Shown piece after piece: positions 1 to 12,880 of a stretch of 64,000 bases of DNA. The position numbers were made by a program, and so were the translations under genes. Under the pieces are notes generated by a model. That model had not been told where the DNA came from, did no database searches, and worked only from the letters and a program-made list of their open reading frames with translations. The first letter of the stretch is position 1, and each line of letters starts with the position of its first letter. Source of the DNA: Rhizophagus clarus (lineage: Eukaryota > Glomeromycota > Glomeromycetes > Glomerales > Glomeraceae); assembly GCA_015698045.1 (NCBI GenBank), contig BLAL01000062.1:719261-783260 (forward strand). Direction: 5' to 3'.

Positions 1-713
1 CGTCTTTTTAGCCTAACCTTACTTTTCTGAATGATATGCTCACATGATGTAGATTCGATTACTTGATCTGTATAGAACTCAAAGCGTAATTTAATATTTT
101 TTGTGTATATATAACAATGAAAAATATGGCACGTTGATCGATCTAAAGCATTTTAATGCGAAACATAATATTTCTTGTTATCCGTAAAACAAAAACTCAT
201 ATATTGACCATGTAAAGGATTAAGTGTTAGTGAACGTGAACTTTTCCGAGATAATAGGAATCCTATTGAAAACCATTGATAAATTCTATGAGATGCTCAA
301 GAATTCTGATGTGCAATTCAAAAAAAAAAGAAAGGAATCGCACTTTAATGCTTCGATCGTAAGCATATTATACTCGATAATTAACAATACGATATAAATG
401 TAAGCTAGTAAATGTACTATTTTAATGATAATTCTCAAAGCGATAATAACCAGCATACATTTTACGTGAAACTGATTAATGATTTAATTTGACTCGAATT
501 ACACGTCACTATTACTCGAATGTCCAGATAATCAAACCTAACAATTTAATAGTGTCCTAAAGATGAATTTAACGCTAAAACATCGAAAATTGTTAGCATT
601 AATTTAGATTTACGGTGTTTCCTAATTTTTAGTAAATCCTTCCTAAATTGGTAAGTTTGCATCTAATTTTTATAAATTGATTACCTTCGCGTTGATATCG
701 TCAAATTGCCAAT
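1..713. other. Upstream non-coding region
   Basis: AT-rich sequence before the first gene. No long open frame, splice-like exon or repeat was recognised. The part next to 714 presumably holds the promoter and 5' UTR of the carrier gene, but no clear TATA box or other motif was identified. Confidence 0.5.
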
Positions 714-1126
714 ATGACTTCCGAATCAAATGAACAACCAAAATATACTTATACTCCATTTCCGCAAACGACCACCGTTCACCCGCTCCGACCTTACTAT
801 GTACCTCAAGATACGGATCATTATTATACACCTTTTGGCAATACTGTTAATCCAACGGAAGTTCAAAATGATACAGATTTAGATTCTCAGAGTGTGTTAA
901 AGGATTTGGCAAGCTTAGGGTTTGTTAAATATGTTGGAATAGCTTTATCACATCCTTTTGAAGCTGCAAAGACTTTATTACAAGTTCAATATTTGCCAAA
1001 CGAAGATGTTATACCAACTGAAAATACACTTAGAAATAACGGTTCGGAGGTTGTAATTAATAATTTTATTAGTTTCTTCGATATGTAATTATATTGAAAA
1101 TTAACTATATTATTAAAATCATAGCT

Positions 1127-1160
<34 letters not shown>

Positions 1161-2324
1161 TTATATGTTCGTTCTTCACAACCTCTTGATCCAAACTCCC
1201 CTGGATTTCGTAAAACTAAATCATCAGATAGTCAAGGTTATCTTACTACAAATATTTATGACGCATCAACACGACCAAACTACATGTTGCCCCCATTGGA
1301 AAATAGTGTATGGTCAACTTTAGTGTCATTAAAAGGTCACAATACTGAAGGATTTAGTTCACTTTGGAAAGGTAATATTTTAACGTTTTGCATTATTCTA
1401 AAGTTTATTTCCAAGAATTTTTAATCACTATTTGTTTTTTTATATGAAGGGCAATTTGCAAGTTGGCTTTACGATATGGGTCATCTCTTTCTCCAGCCGA
1501 CACTTGAAGGCGCATTGAACGATGCATTTGATTTATATGATGATACAATTCCGCTGATTTATTTGGATCGCGTCGGACCTAATATTGCTACCTTAGTGAC
1601 CAGCCATCTTGTAGTTGGAGTGCTTTTAAGTCCTTTGGAGGTCATACAAACAAGGTAATACTGCTCATTACCGAAAATTGTACCTACGAATTTTTAAACC
1701 TTATATTATGATGTTATTTTTGTTAGGCTTATTGTTCAAACATCATCACCACTTCATAAAAAGTATAGTGGTACATTTGATTGTTTGCGCAAGATGATTA
1801 AAGAAGAAGGATTCTCTTCTTTGTATTGGTCCCATAACCTTTTGCCATCAATTGTCTATCATACAATCTCCCCGTTGTTGGAATGCACAATCCCATTAAT
1901 TATAGATCGTATATTTCATATTTCACCGGCAGATTCCCCATTTTTATATGGACTTGCACAACTTGGACTTAATACACTTCAATTGCTCATAATTTTACCT
2001 CTCGAAACTGTTCGTAAGAGATTACATTGTCAAATCCGATCTCGTACTCCAGACAAATCATTTGAAACAATTGTTCAAACGCGTAAAGCTCCTTATGTTG
2101 GCATTTTAGATGCAATTTATAGAATAATTATTGAGGAAGGCATCAGTCAAAAATACGTACCTACGCGTGGAAACGCTCAAAAACGACGTAGGCAACGTGG
2201 TTGGTTAGATAATTATGGAATTAGAGGATTGTATCATGGATTTTATATCCATTTCACTACCAACGTGACTACATTTTTATTTCAAACTGTGAATGGTGTC
2301 GAAGATGAATTTGAAAATTATTAG
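714..2324 (+). CDS. Ugo1-like mitochondrial carrier-family protein
   Basis: Four exons fit: 714-1049, 1125-1371, 1450-1654, 1727-2324 (1386 nt, 461 aa), all with GT..AG introns of about 70-80 bp. The protein has degenerate mitochondrial carrier motifs: SHPFEAAK in the first repeat, SPLEVIQTR in the middle and LPLETVRKR near the end, the PxE/DxxK/R signature of the SLC25 fold. The N-terminal soluble part, with YTPF and YYTPFG repeats, and the length match fungal Ugo1 (S. cerevisiae about 500 aa), an outer-membrane protein that links Fzo1 and Mgm1 in mitochondrial fusion. SLC25A46 is the animal relative. Exon 2 opens with ten GAT codons, a poly-Asp microsatellite. Carrier-fold assignment is firm; Ugo1 orthology is inferred from overall architecture. 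Confidence 0.82.
1128..1157 (+). repeat. (GAT)10 coding microsatellite
   Basis: Ten perfect GAT triplets at the start of exon 2 of the carrier gene, read as ten aspartates. The frame is fixed by the flanking exons; the ATG frame through the same repeat gives an unrelated poly-Met product and is not real. Confidence 0.9.
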
Positions 2325-2464
2325 GACAAAAAAATTTTTTTCATTTACATAGAAGGGTTATTTAATGATGTACTAATAATAATATTTGGAACGAAATTAG
2401 TTTAAGAAGATAAATCATTTTTCAAAATTCACGTTATTTATTCATTCAATAAATATCTAAAATA

Positions 2465-2977
2465 TCATGTATATTTCAAAGATAAAATTACTAGGAAAAT
2501 TAGTATAAAGATGAAAGTTCTTCCATCAATTCTTAAGTAAATAAATAAAGGAGCCCTCATTGTAATTGGCATGTAATCATTTCGTTTAAACCAAGATCCT
2601 TTGATTCCTCTTACTAACATTAAGTAGTATTTTCTCTCAGTGCTTATAAACAAATCTGCTTCTCTTAGTTCAAATTTTTGCTAAATAAATAAATAAATTG
2701 ACCTATGCTCATCATTCAAATATTGGTAATTGCTTAATTAATCCTTCAATAATTTATTAGACATATATCAAAGAACTGACCTGTCACTTGATTTGTAAGA
2801 TTACCCAGTACACTAGTAGCACTACCAATGATATACCCCAAAAAGATAAACGCGTTAAAGGTAAAGGTAGTTCAAAAGTAAACTGTGTAAATACTGAATT
2901 GTGAAATAGCTTTGAACTTCTCAGTTTCGTCGTTCCTAGCTTTTTAATTGAACGCTTCGGACTAAATTCAATATTGA
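2465..2977 (-). CDS. Possible small membrane protein (3' exons only)
   Basis: Not recognised. Two open segments on the minus strand look protein-like. 2977-2805 encodes a basic stretch followed by a hydrophobic segment (ELPLPLTRLSFW, then a Val/Leu run). 2680-2465 encodes FELREADLFISTERKYYL and ends with a second hydrophobic segment before the stop. They can be joined by a GT (2804) to AG (2681) intron in phase 0. The upstream exon and start codon were not found; 2977 follows an AG and needs one more base from an earlier exon. Two membrane segments would suit an endomembrane protein. It could equally be chance open frame in AT-rich DNA. It is convergent with the carrier gene, whose stop lies 140 bp away. 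Confidence 0.3.
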
Positions 2978-3575
2978 CTATTGTTTTTAGTTAAAAGTGT
3001 ACATAGGATTAAGACATTATCACGACACGAGTATAATATTCACACAGTTTTAACCAAGTTGACACTTTTAGTTTTGGAAAAAACTTTCAAATTACGCATA
3101 ATGAGTCAATCACAAAACTGATTTTGATAACTTTAATGTGATGGAACTACAAGCAATTAATATAAAGGATTAGAGGAAATAGGAAAAACAACGAAGTAGA
3201 AGAAAAAAGTCTTATAACGAAACAAAGTAACTGATAGCCTCAAATAAAATCATTAACATAAGGAGCAGAGAAACATTTACTATATTATTTTTAATTAATT
3301 TTGCGCATTGACGTAAATTCAAACTCTCATTATAAAATCGGTATAAAACTAAAATTCTGTTTATTTTTAAATTATTGATTTCATTTCGTAAACTTAATTA
3401 ATATATTCTTGATAATAAAAATTATACGTGGTAATTTTCTAATTAATATTAAAGCAAATAAAGTTCTGATAATAGTAGCTATGATACAGGATTTTTGTAC
3501 CGCCGTAAAATATTCACGCCAACCTTCTGCCCAAATTATTCTGTATATAATGTAAACAATTTACAATTAGATTAA
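2978..3575. other. Intergenic, no supported gene
   Basis: AT-rich sequence between the possible membrane protein and the Nudix gene. A 5' exon of the former may lie here (there is an ATG-led short frame near 3090 on the minus strand), but no model could be fixed. Confidence 0.35.
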
Positions 3576-4859
3576 TTATTTGAACATTTTTTTAAATAAC
3601 AATACAAGTAATAAATGATAATGATAATACCTTCGTGTCTTTAGGTCTGATATTCTTTTTTTATAGTTCTTACGATTTTTTCTTAAAAAACACCATACGA
3701 AAAAATTCATATCCCAATAATCAAATTTCGGCCTTTTAGCATCTAACCTTCGAGGTGGTATTTCATTTTGTTGGTACATCATGTCTATTAAATCACTTGT
3801 CATTTGTAACGTTATCCCCCATAATCTTAATGATCTCTTTGTTTTTCCATCCACATCACTATGAGGCAATCCAATACAATGAAAGTGCATTCTCCCTATA
3901 AGCGTCTTAAATATATTTTGTAATATCCAAGAATTCGGTGCTAATCTTGATGATAAATCTATTGATTCCGGATCCCATTTTTGTGTAATATTGGGATCAA
4001 AAAATATTGAAAGCGGTATCCAATGAGTTGATGCTATTTCTGATCCAGAAATTTCAATAGGTGGAGTCTCCTTTGTAAGTTGTAAAAACACTAAAATAAA
4101 AAAAAAATAAAATAAAATAAAAATTATGATAATAATTTAATCCAGGGACCACATTTAAATTAGATTACCAAAAGGACAAAGAACCATTAATAAATTTTTG
4201 CCAAAAGTTGAAGTTATCTCTCTTTCATCCAAAGCTCCAGCATATATGAATAATTCTCGGTTTCCAAGATCTAATCCAACTATTAATAGTAGATTTGACT
4301 TTAGATATGCTGTTATAAAGTTTTAAAAGAAATTTTAAAATATTGTTTCACCTTCTTCAAATGTTTCTCTTTCAGCTGTGTCTAAATCATCAAAATCATT
4401 TGAATCTCGTTTACCGCCAGGAAAAGCAATTTGACCGCTCCATCGATCACCTTGCCTTAAGGCTCTTTTTACATATAAAATTTCCGGTTCACCATCTTTT
4501 ACCCATGGTAATTTCCAAAAATCCTCCAATTTTGATTTTTGTTCATTGTCAGTTCCTTCAATTTGTAAAGATTTATTTGTAGAGGATTCGGCTGAATCAA
4601 ACTTATTATTATAATCATCATCTTGAGATAAATTTTTAGGTCTAATACGAATTATTATTGCTACACTCGCCCTACGAGGTTGATATGGTGGTGACTTTAT
4701 TTCACAATGCAGAATATTTTCGAGATTTGAAATTAAAATTTTAAGACGTTCTAACGTTGAAGAGACTTGCAAATCAAATTAATTTAGTTTTTGAATAAAA
4801 AAAAAAAAAAAATAAATTGAAAATGCAACCATAAATAATTCTTTACCTGTGTCTGTCAT
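3576..4859 (-). CDS. Nudix hydrolase, CoA-diphosphatase-like
   Basis: Four exons fit: 4859-4847, 4765-4352, 4279-4169, 4090-3576 (1053 nt, 350 aa). The start is a 13-nt first exon reading MTDT. The Nudix box is seen across the exon 2/3 junction: FPGGKRDSNDFDDLDTAERE, then TFEEVGLDL, fitting GX5EX7REUXEEXGU. The preceding GDRWSGQIAFPGG and RRASVAIIIRI are typical of the NUDT7/NUDT8/PCD1 group, which hydrolyses CoA and its derivatives, often in peroxisomes or mitochondria. The protein continues about 170 residues past the box with a Lys/Arg-rich tail and lacks an obvious C-terminal peroxisomal signal. Substrate is inferred; a related fungal Nudix family of unknown substrate is the alternative. 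Confidence 0.8.
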
Positions 4860-6273
4860 TTTTTTTAGTTTAATCTAGGATTAAAAAAAAGGTAAAAAAA
4901 ATAAATAAATTTTTTTTTATTTGATGATCGAAAGATTTCAAATCTTAAATAGTATTTCATTTATATCAGGTGATTGTGAGAAAAATATTTTATAAGGCAT
5001 TCAATTATCCAAAATAAGTAAAGGTTCATAAAAATAATGTTTGCATTGTTTAATTAATAATTACCCCGAAGTAGATTATCAGAAGGACGTATGAATTACA
5101 CAATAAAATAAGCAGTATAGCGTAGACTGGACTGCGGAGTATAACAATGCAAAATTTTTTTGAACCCCATTTTTTGGGATTATAAAATTTATCTCACGAA
5201 CATTTTTTAATTCAGTGTATTTAGTATTGATTATTTGAGATATAAAGAATCAAAATCATAGAAAAGCACTTAAAAGAGCCCTTAGCTATTTACACTATTG
5301 ACAATCACGCAATGAGATCATTATTTAGATTCTAATTTTGAAGAGAAAAGATGCCAGCCCAAAATAGTTATTACACAGCCAACACCCTTTCCTAATTCGA
5401 ATGCAACAACGGTCTAGATGCGAAAAGCAGAATGGTTAAAATGGAAATCATGTATCATTTATCTAATATACATAAAAAAAAACGCCCATCCAATTGTCAG
5501 TTCAACAGATTATAGTTATTATAGATTTTTGAGTGTGATATTATCCGGTTATGTCGAACTAGCATTGGCGAGACAACTAATTATGGATTATGAAATATAA
5601 AAATTAAATATATTACGATTGAAGTTCTTTATTTAATAAAGGTTCAAAATTTACAGTACTTCTTAATAAACAATTCGAACGTCGCTTGAGATCGTTTATC
5701 AGGTAGGATTAAAACAGTTGATATTATTATGACGGTAATCACGGTATTGCCTATATAAAGCCATTCATTCCGTACTAATTGATAAAGTACAGTCGCGTCG
5801 GAAAGTGCTCCCGATTGTTTATGTTACAATTCTTCCTTTTTTTCTACTTTATTTCATTGTTTTTTTTTTTTTTTTTTTTTTTTTTAAGTTATACAATAAT
5901 TTGTATAATCAAATTTATTATCAAAATAAGAGCATAAATAATAAAATTGCAACTACTGATTTTCCAACTAATTAATATATTACTTAGAAGTGTGATGTCC
6001 TCCTAAGAGCTGTACTGAAGGAAAAATGAAATTTAAATAGTTCTGTTTTTAAGAAGGTTGCGATAATTTGATGTAGCATAAGAAGCAAATTAGGTATAAA
6101 CTTTTTTAATAATGTTTAAACTAGTGGAAAAATACAAATATTTCGCTTTTGTCTTCATTTTCGAATCGGCAGGTGATAACAAGAATTTCTATACATATTT
6201 ATTGATTATAAACTGCAAGAACCTTTTCAAATCATGTTCACAATGATAATGCTTGAACACATTTTATTTTCAT
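4860..6273. other. Intergenic, no supported gene
   Basis: Contains a long poly-T tract (about 5860-5885) and AT-rich DNA. A 60-codon open frame at 5418-5600 has no features of a gene. The end near 4860 presumably holds the Nudix promoter and the end near 6270 the 3' UTR of the peptidase gene. Confidence 0.5.
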
Positions 6274-6932
6274 TCAATTTTCTACTCCAATTTTCTCTTC
6301 CAGAAATTTAATAATAATATCAATACCAAAAACTTCTGCATCAATATTATCCAAACCATGACCAGTTCCGTTATACATTTTACAAATAATTTCAACATCT
6401 CCTTTACCTTTTAAATAGTAATACCAATTTAATCCTTCACTGTGTGGTACTCTTTTATCATCAGATCCTAACATTAATAAAGTTGGTGCTTTAACTTTAT
6501 CAATGTTACTAATTGGAGAACTTTCGTACATAAATTTATAATCTGAAGGTTTAACTATTGGTGGATTTGTAAGTGAATAAGGTAGGCCAATTTCTGAAAA
6601 ACACCTATAATAAAAATGTAAATTAATCTTTTTCCGGAAAAAAAATGAATATACTAATATTACATACCAATCTGGAATATCTGTAACGGATGCCATGTCT
6701 GTAATAAATTTTATTTTTAATAATAAATTAAGGAAAAATATTGAAGAATATAATATAACACATACGTCCAATATTTATTACAGGATTTCTCATTACACAA
6801 GCCTTATAAAAATCTGGATATTTTCCAATTAAATGAGCCGAAATAAATCCACCATGACTTCCTCCCATAGCAATTACTTTATTTGGATCTACAAGTCCGT
6901 TATCAATAAAATATTGCGCGGAAGCCTATTTA

Positions 6933-6971
<39 letters not shown>

Positions 6972-9481
6972 TTTTACTTAACAATTTACTATTTCCCGTA
7001 CGATACCTGCACTTCTTTAACATCAAGATCACCGGCTTTGCCAATTAACGCATCAACGGAATCTTGTCCAAACCCAGTACTTCCAGTATAATTAACTTAA
7101 TAAATAAAATAAATTATAAATATCTCCCTCAAATATGTTAAAAATTTATCATTTAAAATACCTAATGCAATAGCATAACCTAATGAAGCTAAAGTTGCAG
7201 TATATAAGCTAATATCTGTCGTAATTACACCGTGAGGTCCACCATGCGGAAGCACTATTAAAGGTGGCTTTTTATGATTAGAAACTTCATTAGGCCTTAC
7301 GTAAATAACTTCTAAATTGTTATTATCTGGAATTGGTTGAATTATTGACCAGGCAACTTTTGACAAAATTGGTTCGACTATGCAAAAATAAAAAGATATA
7401 TTCATTAAAATATGGGAAATGATTAAACATGAGATTTTTTTTTAATTCGTATTTTGGCATACCTTCTTCAATATTTGGCTTATCTATACAAGTCCAATCA
7501 ACTTTCAGTGCATCATTTTGATATCCTGTTACAATGCCTATATACTATATAGTAATAAACCAATTAATCACTAACTTGTTAGAAAAACTATTTATTCAAC
7601 TTACTAATTCAGCAAAATCATTAGGAGCTCCTTTTGACGCAATAATATAATTATTGCATGCAATAAATAATGACCAAGTTTCCGTTGGAGTAAGATTCTG
7701 AACCTTTCCTGTTTCCAGATTTATTGCTAATACAACTCCTCTACTTCTCCAAGAACTTTGTATAATCAAAAATTCTTTACCATCAAAGGTAATAAATGAT
7801 TTTCGTGCCATTTGCTCGTTGTAAATACCAGGAAACCCGTTTTGAAATGAATCAGATGGAGTACGAACAATCGGGACTATAACTCGATGTGTGTTGGTTG
7901 AAAAATTGTACTAATATTTTTATAATTTTTTAAGTAAAAAAATCATAATTTTCTAATGAAGTTATTTAAAGATTCATTTTACCTCACGAAGTTCAGAACA
8001 ATAACTATGCGGTCCACTAATTGGATTAGAGTAATAAACCTATATTACAAATATTTATTGTTTTTAATTAATAACTTATTTAATTATACTAAATAAATAT
8101 TATACAAACCAAAACTTTCTCTGAAGGAGCAAGTCTTGGAGAACGAGCATGTTCCAATTGTTCGGTCAAATGGACTATTTGATAGAATTAGTTGATTTGG
8201 TGAACATACAAATAAATTTAATAGATGATAAAATAATACCTAAATCAGTCCCATCAAGTTTAGTTTGATATATCCCATTCCTATAATGACAATGAAAAAG
8301 TATCAGTTATAAATTTATTCATTCAAAAAAAATAAGAAAAAAGATTAACATACAATCTGTTGATACAAGCAGCAACTCCGTAATAACGCGGTTCCTTATT
8401 ATATCCGTTAAAAATAAGTGTCTTGTCTTCTGGACCGAAAAATACCTACTTTCGTATAAATTTTAACGTATTTAAGAAAATATATGTATTGTCAATAAAT
8501 TCAACAAACCTGTCCGGGAATGATTTTTTCAAATTCAGGCAAAATCTCAACTTTACTTTCCAACACATTCACAACAACAATAACGGATACGCTTTTATTA
8601 ATGTATCTTTCTCCCAATCCGGGAACAAAATCACATTTCTAAAAAAAAAAAAAAAAAAATACAGATTAGAATGAATAAATGGATAATTTAAATTCCAAAA
8701 TAAGTATATACTTTTTCATCTTTTTCGTCTAACGCTTTTCGTTCAGCAATATAAACGGCCTTTTCTTCATTTTTAGCCCATTTCAAGCTTCCAAAAATTG
8801 CTTATTGAATAACAAAAGAATTTTATAATCTTCACTTAAAAATATAATTCTTAAACTAACATGTTACGTTACCATCGGAATAAAAATCTCCATGAACGTC
8901 AGTTACATCGATAGATTGCTTTAAATTTCCTTTATTCCAGATCTAAATTTAAATATAAATAAAATTAAAGAATTTTACACATTAAAATTATAAATTAATT
9001 AATATTCCCACCTCAACAAATCTCTTTTTCCCTTCATCATTTGAAACAGATCTTAATATCAATAATTTATTTCCACTTGGCGATTCAGTTTGCAAAACAA
9101 CATCACCTAAATCTATAGGTAAAAATGTTGTTGTTATAACTTTCGCTACTGTATCTGAACTTTTTTTAGCTGGTAAAGATACAACTAAATTTTTAACAAT
9201 GTTCCTCTTGAGTTTTCTTTTCAGGTCACGCTGGCTTAAAACGACCTGAATAGCTATTTATGGACAATAAAGCTGTAAGGTTAGAAGAAACTAAAAAAAA
9301 ACTATATTTTTTTGTGATACTTACAAAGTATGGGAGAATTATCGCTATTAGCTTCACTAGAAAAAGTTTTTATACCAGCATAAGTTGGTATTGTGGCTAA
9401 CAGTTTAAACGTTTTTAAACCGACGCTTTCTTCTTTTTCGTTATTGTCAGTTGTTTGGACTGATTTTTCACTAACGGTCAT
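6274..9481 (-). CDS. Acylaminoacyl-peptidase (S9C prolyl oligopeptidase family)
   Basis: Sixteen exons were joined from 9481 down to 6274: 9481-9325, 9253-9012, 8942-8873, 8800-8712, 8638-8510, 8445-8354, 8280-8240, 8174-8110, 8039-7983, 7910-7605, 7544-7463, 7377-7162, 7095-7007, 6925-6766, 6698-6668, 6604-6274. The sum is 2157 nt, 718 aa, close to the family length of about 730. The enzyme removes N-acylated residues from peptides in the cytosol. Seen directly: the beta-propeller part, [19 protein letters not shown], the nucleophile motif GGSHGGF, NPVINIG, TDIPDWC, then GSDDKRVP (catalytic Asp) and GHGLDN (catalytic His). All three catalytic residues are present. The start at 9481 is the first ATG of the open frame. 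An intron at about 6935 carries a (TA)n run. It is divergent from the NUBPL-like gene. Confidence 0.9.
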
Positions 9482-9591
9482 GGTTTTCGTGTATGAAAAA
9501 TTTTTCGTTGCGCCGTGTTATCGATGCAGATTGCCGATCGTAGATTGCAATCTATTACACACCAAAAAATTTGTTTTAGTTACAATACAAT
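9482..9591. promoter_or_regulatory. 110-bp bidirectional promoter with 14-bp palindrome
   Basis: The start codons of the peptidase (minus, 9481) and the NUBPL-like gene (plus, 9592) are only 110 bp apart, so both 5' UTRs and core promoters must share this stretch. It contains a perfect 14-bp palindrome, TAGATTGCAATCTA, at 9541-9554, and a near copy of half of it about 15 bp upstream. Its GC content is higher than that of the surrounding intergenic DNA. Promoter function follows from position; the palindrome as a protein-binding site is inference. Confidence 0.6.
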
Positions 9592-10907
9592 ATGAATACA
9601 ACCATTAAACACCTTGCAGTTTATAAAAGTTTCTCTCACATACTAAGACGACAGTTCAACAATACTGTTGTGGTTCGACATGAAAACCCTTTGGTATAAA
9701 ATAAAAGTATTTTACTTTTTTCTTCAAGTATACAGGATAACTTTTCGTTTAACAGGGCCTGCCTTTGCAAGTCAATAAATTGAGAAATGACAGCAACACT
9801 ACTATAAAAAAAGGAGTCAATATGGAAGAGAGAATGCGTCGTGGATTGCCTACTAAACGATCAATACATGGTGTTAAACATGTTATTGCTGTTGCATCTG
9901 GTAAAGGCGGAGTTGGAAAGTCTACTACAGCTGGTAACAATTTTTTTTTTCGTGAAAATAACATTTTATAGAGGTAATAATTTTTTTCTGTAGTCAATTT
10001 AGCGCTCGCAGTTTCGTCATTTAGGAAACGTGTTGGTATTTTAGACGCAGATATTTTTGGTCCATCTGTGCCTCGCTTAATGAACTTAAAAGGGGAACCA
10101 AACATAAATGGGCAAAGTACGTAAATTATAAATTTCTTAAAAAGTATAAAATATTTATTTGACAATTTGGTAAACAACAATAGACGGAAATTTGATTCCA
10201 CTTGTAAATTATGGAGTCAAAGCAATGTCTATGGGATTTATGGTTGGAGAAGATTCACCTGTCGTATGGAGAGGTCTCATGGTATATATTCTTATTCTAT
10301 ATTTTATAACTTAAATTTTGTATTTAATATTCTTTCTTTATTAGGTTATGAAAGCACTTCAGCAATTACTTCATCAAGTTCAGTGGGATGAACTTGATCT
10401 TCTTGTAATCGATATGCCTCCAGGAACAGGTGACACACAATTAACAATCAGCCAACAGGTCGAATTGTCCGGCATTGTTATCGTATCTACACCACAAGAT
10501 ATAGCACTTATAGATGCTAAGAAAGGCGCAAATATGTTCTCCAAAGTTAATGTACCAGTAAGTTCAGTCTTTTCCTTATTTATTTAAAATTTCTAGACCA
10601 TTTACTCATTATATAATCCTCAAATTATATATATATTTGGATGTAGATTCTTGGAATAGTACAAAATATGTCAATTTTTGTATGTCCTAATTGTCAACAT
10701 CAAACTCATATATTTGGCAAAGATGGAGTTATTAAAATAGCCAAAGATTTCAATATTGATTTTTTAGGTGATATACCATTGGATGCTAATATTTGCAATT
10801 TATCAGATATTGGAAATCCAATTGTTATTGCTAAACCTGATAGTATACATGCAAAATATTATAAAGACATTGCTCTTAAAATTATAACCAAGTTGAAAAC
10901 ATTATAG
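9592..10907 (+). CDS. NUBPL/Ind1-like complex I Fe-S assembly P-loop ATPase
   Basis: Six exons: 9592-9693, 9756-9933, 9994-10116, 10184-10281, 10345-10557, 10647-10907 (975 nt, 324 aa). It belongs to the Mrp/NBP35 P-loop family and is closest to NUBPL (Ind1), which delivers [4Fe-4S] clusters to respiratory complex I in the mitochondrial matrix. Visible motifs: deviant Walker [31 protein letters not shown], Walker B-type [21 protein letters not shown], and the cluster-binding CxxC in [14 protein letters not shown]. The first exon gives a basic, hydroxylated N-terminus (HILRRQFNN) that suits a mitochondrial presequence, which is why the start at 9592 is preferred over the internal ATG at 9822. 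A complex I gene set is implied, in contrast to ascomycete yeasts that lost it. Confidence 0.92.
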
Positions 10908-11911
10908 TTAATATATTTAGAATAGAAATAAATGTATAGGATTTCATATTTTGCGATTAATTCATATCGGCTGATTAGAAAATTGGGCCTTTAATTATCC
11001 TCCCAAAATTACTAATGTCAAGTGATTTGACTGATCTAAAAACATCCTAAAAAGTTCCCAAAAAACTTTTTTACCCCTTTTTTATTATGTAGGACCGCGT
11101 CTAACCCAATGTTTCAGGGGCACTCTCAGGATCAATAATAATAATTTTAACCCAATATTCCAATTATCCCTAGCGTTACCAGAAAAAAAGCACTGGTCAC
11201 GTGACGATATTTCATTGAATATATTTATCTGAGGGGCAGTGAAGAATAAGATTTTACTAAGTCGAAAAAAACACATTAACTGTCACCGCACTGATCACGT
11301 GATACTGCATAACTCTACATAATGCGGACCCCCAGTGCTTTTTTTTCTTGGGACTGCTAGGGTAGTTCAATATTTCAGTCTAATTCTGATCACTTATTGG
11401 CCGATTTAATGACAATCACTTAATTGACATCCCCTAAAATTTTAGGGACTTTCTCTATTGGCTGATATGTATAGCTTATAAATATCAATTAATTTTACTA
11501 AAAACCTTATTTTTATAATTAAATTAAAATTTTTTTTTTTTTTTTATTATCAACATAGTGGATCATGCTTGATAATACAAATGTTAAAAAATACATTAAA
11601 ATCTACATGAATATAGATTACCAATAAAATATTTCTCTATTAACTATATTATCTATACTACTGCTCCTAAAAGAATACAGCCAACTAGTCACCATGAGTC
11701 AATAGTGACATAAGTCACGAAAAACTTAAAAATTTGACCAATGACCACCCATATTGAAATACCCGTCAATCCATACCTTGTACTTACTAAATATACTGTT
11801 TAGACCTTTAGTCCTATTATTATCTTTAATTCCCACAGACTTTAATTTTTTCTTCTGAGAATCTATACTACGTGATTATTCTAATTTAACTTGATGAATA
11901 TTATGATGTTC
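10908..11911. other. Intergenic with possible MITE
   Basis: No gene supported. Contains the imperfect inverted-repeat element listed at 10963-11469 and AT-rich sequence. Two CACGTG hexamers lie near 11200 and 11297. Confidence 0.45.
10963..11469. mobile_element. Possible MITE with imperfect terminal inverted repeats
   Basis: The left end reads CATATCGGCTGATTAGA and the right end, read on the other strand, CATATCAGCCAATAGAGA. Similarity continues imperfectly for about 40 bp. The body is about 507 bp, is relatively GC-rich and contains two CACGTG sites. No convincing target-site duplication was seen, so the assignment is tentative. Confidence 0.35.
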
Positions 11912-12880
11912 CTAAATCAAATGTTTAAACTGGAGGACTAGTGTATCAATGACTTCTTTCATTATTTTATATATATTTTGTTCAGGAATTTTCAATTCTT
12001 TTAAAAATTTACTGAAACTTTTAGGTATAATACCTTTAACTAAGCATAATATTTCAATGTTGGAAGAATTCCAACAATCAAGATTATCTATATTGGTGAA
12101 GATATCATTGTGATCAATATTTACCTTATCCTGTATAAACAGAATAATCAATTTAGAATTATGAACTATCTCTGCTCTCGTATTTTGCATAGCAGAATAT
12201 GACCATAAATGTTGGTAAGTTTCTAAATCAGTATTACATAGTGCACATCTCCAACTGCTAGTGTAAACTGATGGTGATCGTTTACATAAGTTATCTTGAG
12301 TGGGTAACTTTTTAGCATGTAGTTTGATTTTAAAAAAATTGAATCTGAAATCAAATACAGATGTTTCATCAAATTTATCTTTGATGTATCTAAACGTAAG
12401 TGACCAATCAAATGATTCTAAATTAGATGGTGAAGTGAAATATCTATTTCTGTTTAATTTTAAGAATTGTTCAATGTATTGTGTCTCTTTAATGTCTTTT
12501 ATCATAAGTGTGATATTTCTTTCTATGGGTTTGTGATTCCAACAAATTGTACCATTATGGGCGAGTAATTTAGGATTAATTATCAAATATTCTTTACTAC
12601 ATGCTTCTTTAGCTAATTAGTCTACAACATTACTATGATCATCAGAGTCATAAGCTTTCACTTTTTGTAACGTAACTATTAAATCTTTAAATCTGATCAA
12701 TTTAATAAAAAGTATTCATAAAATACTATATTGTAATTTCAATTTTTGAATTGTAAAGATGGATAATGTATTAATCTTAGATAATTGATTAATTATTATT
12801 TGAGAATCGGTGTAAATCATAATTCTTGTACTTCTATCTAAATATAAGAGCACCATTATAATAGCTAGTAATTCATTAAA
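11912..12880 (-). pseudogene. Decayed non-LTR retrotransposon: RNase H domain and tail
   Basis: Minus-strand reading from about 12880 gives an RNase H-like segment (NELLAIIMVLLYLDRSTR, then IYTDSQIIIN with the catalytic DS), later AYDSDDHSNVVD*LAKEAC, where the star is an in-frame TAG, then an open 224-codon segment (12586-11912). The latter ends a LINE-type polyprotein: it has a CALCNTDLETYQHLW zinc-binding stretch as found after the RNase H domain in fungal LINE ORF2. At least two stops break the frame and no reverse transcriptase core was found upstream, so this is a 5'-truncated dead copy. Confidence 0.65.

Noticed and set aside
1126-1323. ORF starting with eleven Met residues
   Set aside because: It is the wrong frame of the GAT repeat in the carrier gene; the Asp frame joins in phase to all other exons.
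5418-5600. 60-codon ORF
   Set aside because: No motif, no exon partners and AT-rich codons; likely chance.
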